Assembly: GCA_947653315.1 (NCBI GenBank)
Contig: CANTGP010000226.1
Span: 1-5,442 of the forward strand
Source of the DNA: an uncultured Lachnospiraceae bacterium
Lineage (GTDB): Bacteria > Bacillota > Clostridia > Lachnospirales > Lachnospiraceae
DNA: 5,442 nucleotides
Direction of reading: 5' to 3'
Positions 5,432 to 5,442 of the stretch are shown one piece after another. The stretch's first letter is position 1. Every line of letters begins with the position of its first letter. A program made the position numbers and the translations under genes. Below the pieces are notes generated by a model that was not told the origin of the DNA, made no database searches, and saw only the letters and a program-made list of their open reading frames with translations.

Positions 5432-5442
5432 ACGGGACGCGG
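5424..5442 (+). CDS. Possible start of a next, overlapping gene (partial)
   Basis: An ATG at 5424 overlaps the last 8 bases of the glycosyltransferase gene in another frame (ATGGGTAG) and stays open to the window edge (MGRRDA). GCAGGA lies just upstream as a weak ribosome binding site. Overlapping starts are common in glycan operons, but six codons cannot establish a gene. Confidence 0.2.

Overview
The window looks like chromosomal DNA from a low-to-mid GC Clostridia bacterium, most likely Lachnospiraceae. The evidence is strong AGGAGG-type ribosome binding sites, sigma-A-like promoters, a PgcA-type phosphoglucomutase, and a PD-(D/E)XK 'putative transposase' (Rpn-like) gene of a kind that I recall as common in that family. 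All assignments rest on reading motifs by eye; no search was run.

Layout. Bases 1-100 are GC-rich (about 61%) with no decisive gene. Bases 105-400 are an AT-rich island (about 33% GC in 121-360) holding a minus-strand ORF that looks like the 3' remnant of a membrane protein. A near-consensus plus-strand promoter sits inside that ORF and points at the next gene. Bases 410-1406 hold the Rpn-like gene, broken by a one-base frameshift in a T6 run exactly between the catalytic Asp and the Glu-x-Gln of the nuclease core. Its C-terminal part carries 12-nt tandem repeats and an internal in-frame ATG with its own Shine-Dalgarno sequence, which could make a 75-residue protein. Bases 1605-2003 encode a small lipoprotein with a degenerate FMN-binding-like domain. 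Bases 2111-3832 encode a full-length phosphoglucomutase/phosphomannomutase with its own promoter and a strong terminator. Bases 4016-5431 encode a family 2 glycosyltransferase, and another gene may start in the last 19 bases.

How the genes relate. The phosphoglucomutase supplies glucose-1-phosphate for nucleotide sugars and the glycosyltransferase would use such donors for surface glycan, but a terminator separates them, so they are probably separate transcription units. The Rpn-like gene is unrelated accessory content. It is the most interesting part: the nuclease half is inactivated by the frameshift, while the region that in E. coli Rpn proteins makes an intragenic antitoxin appears intact and independently translatable.
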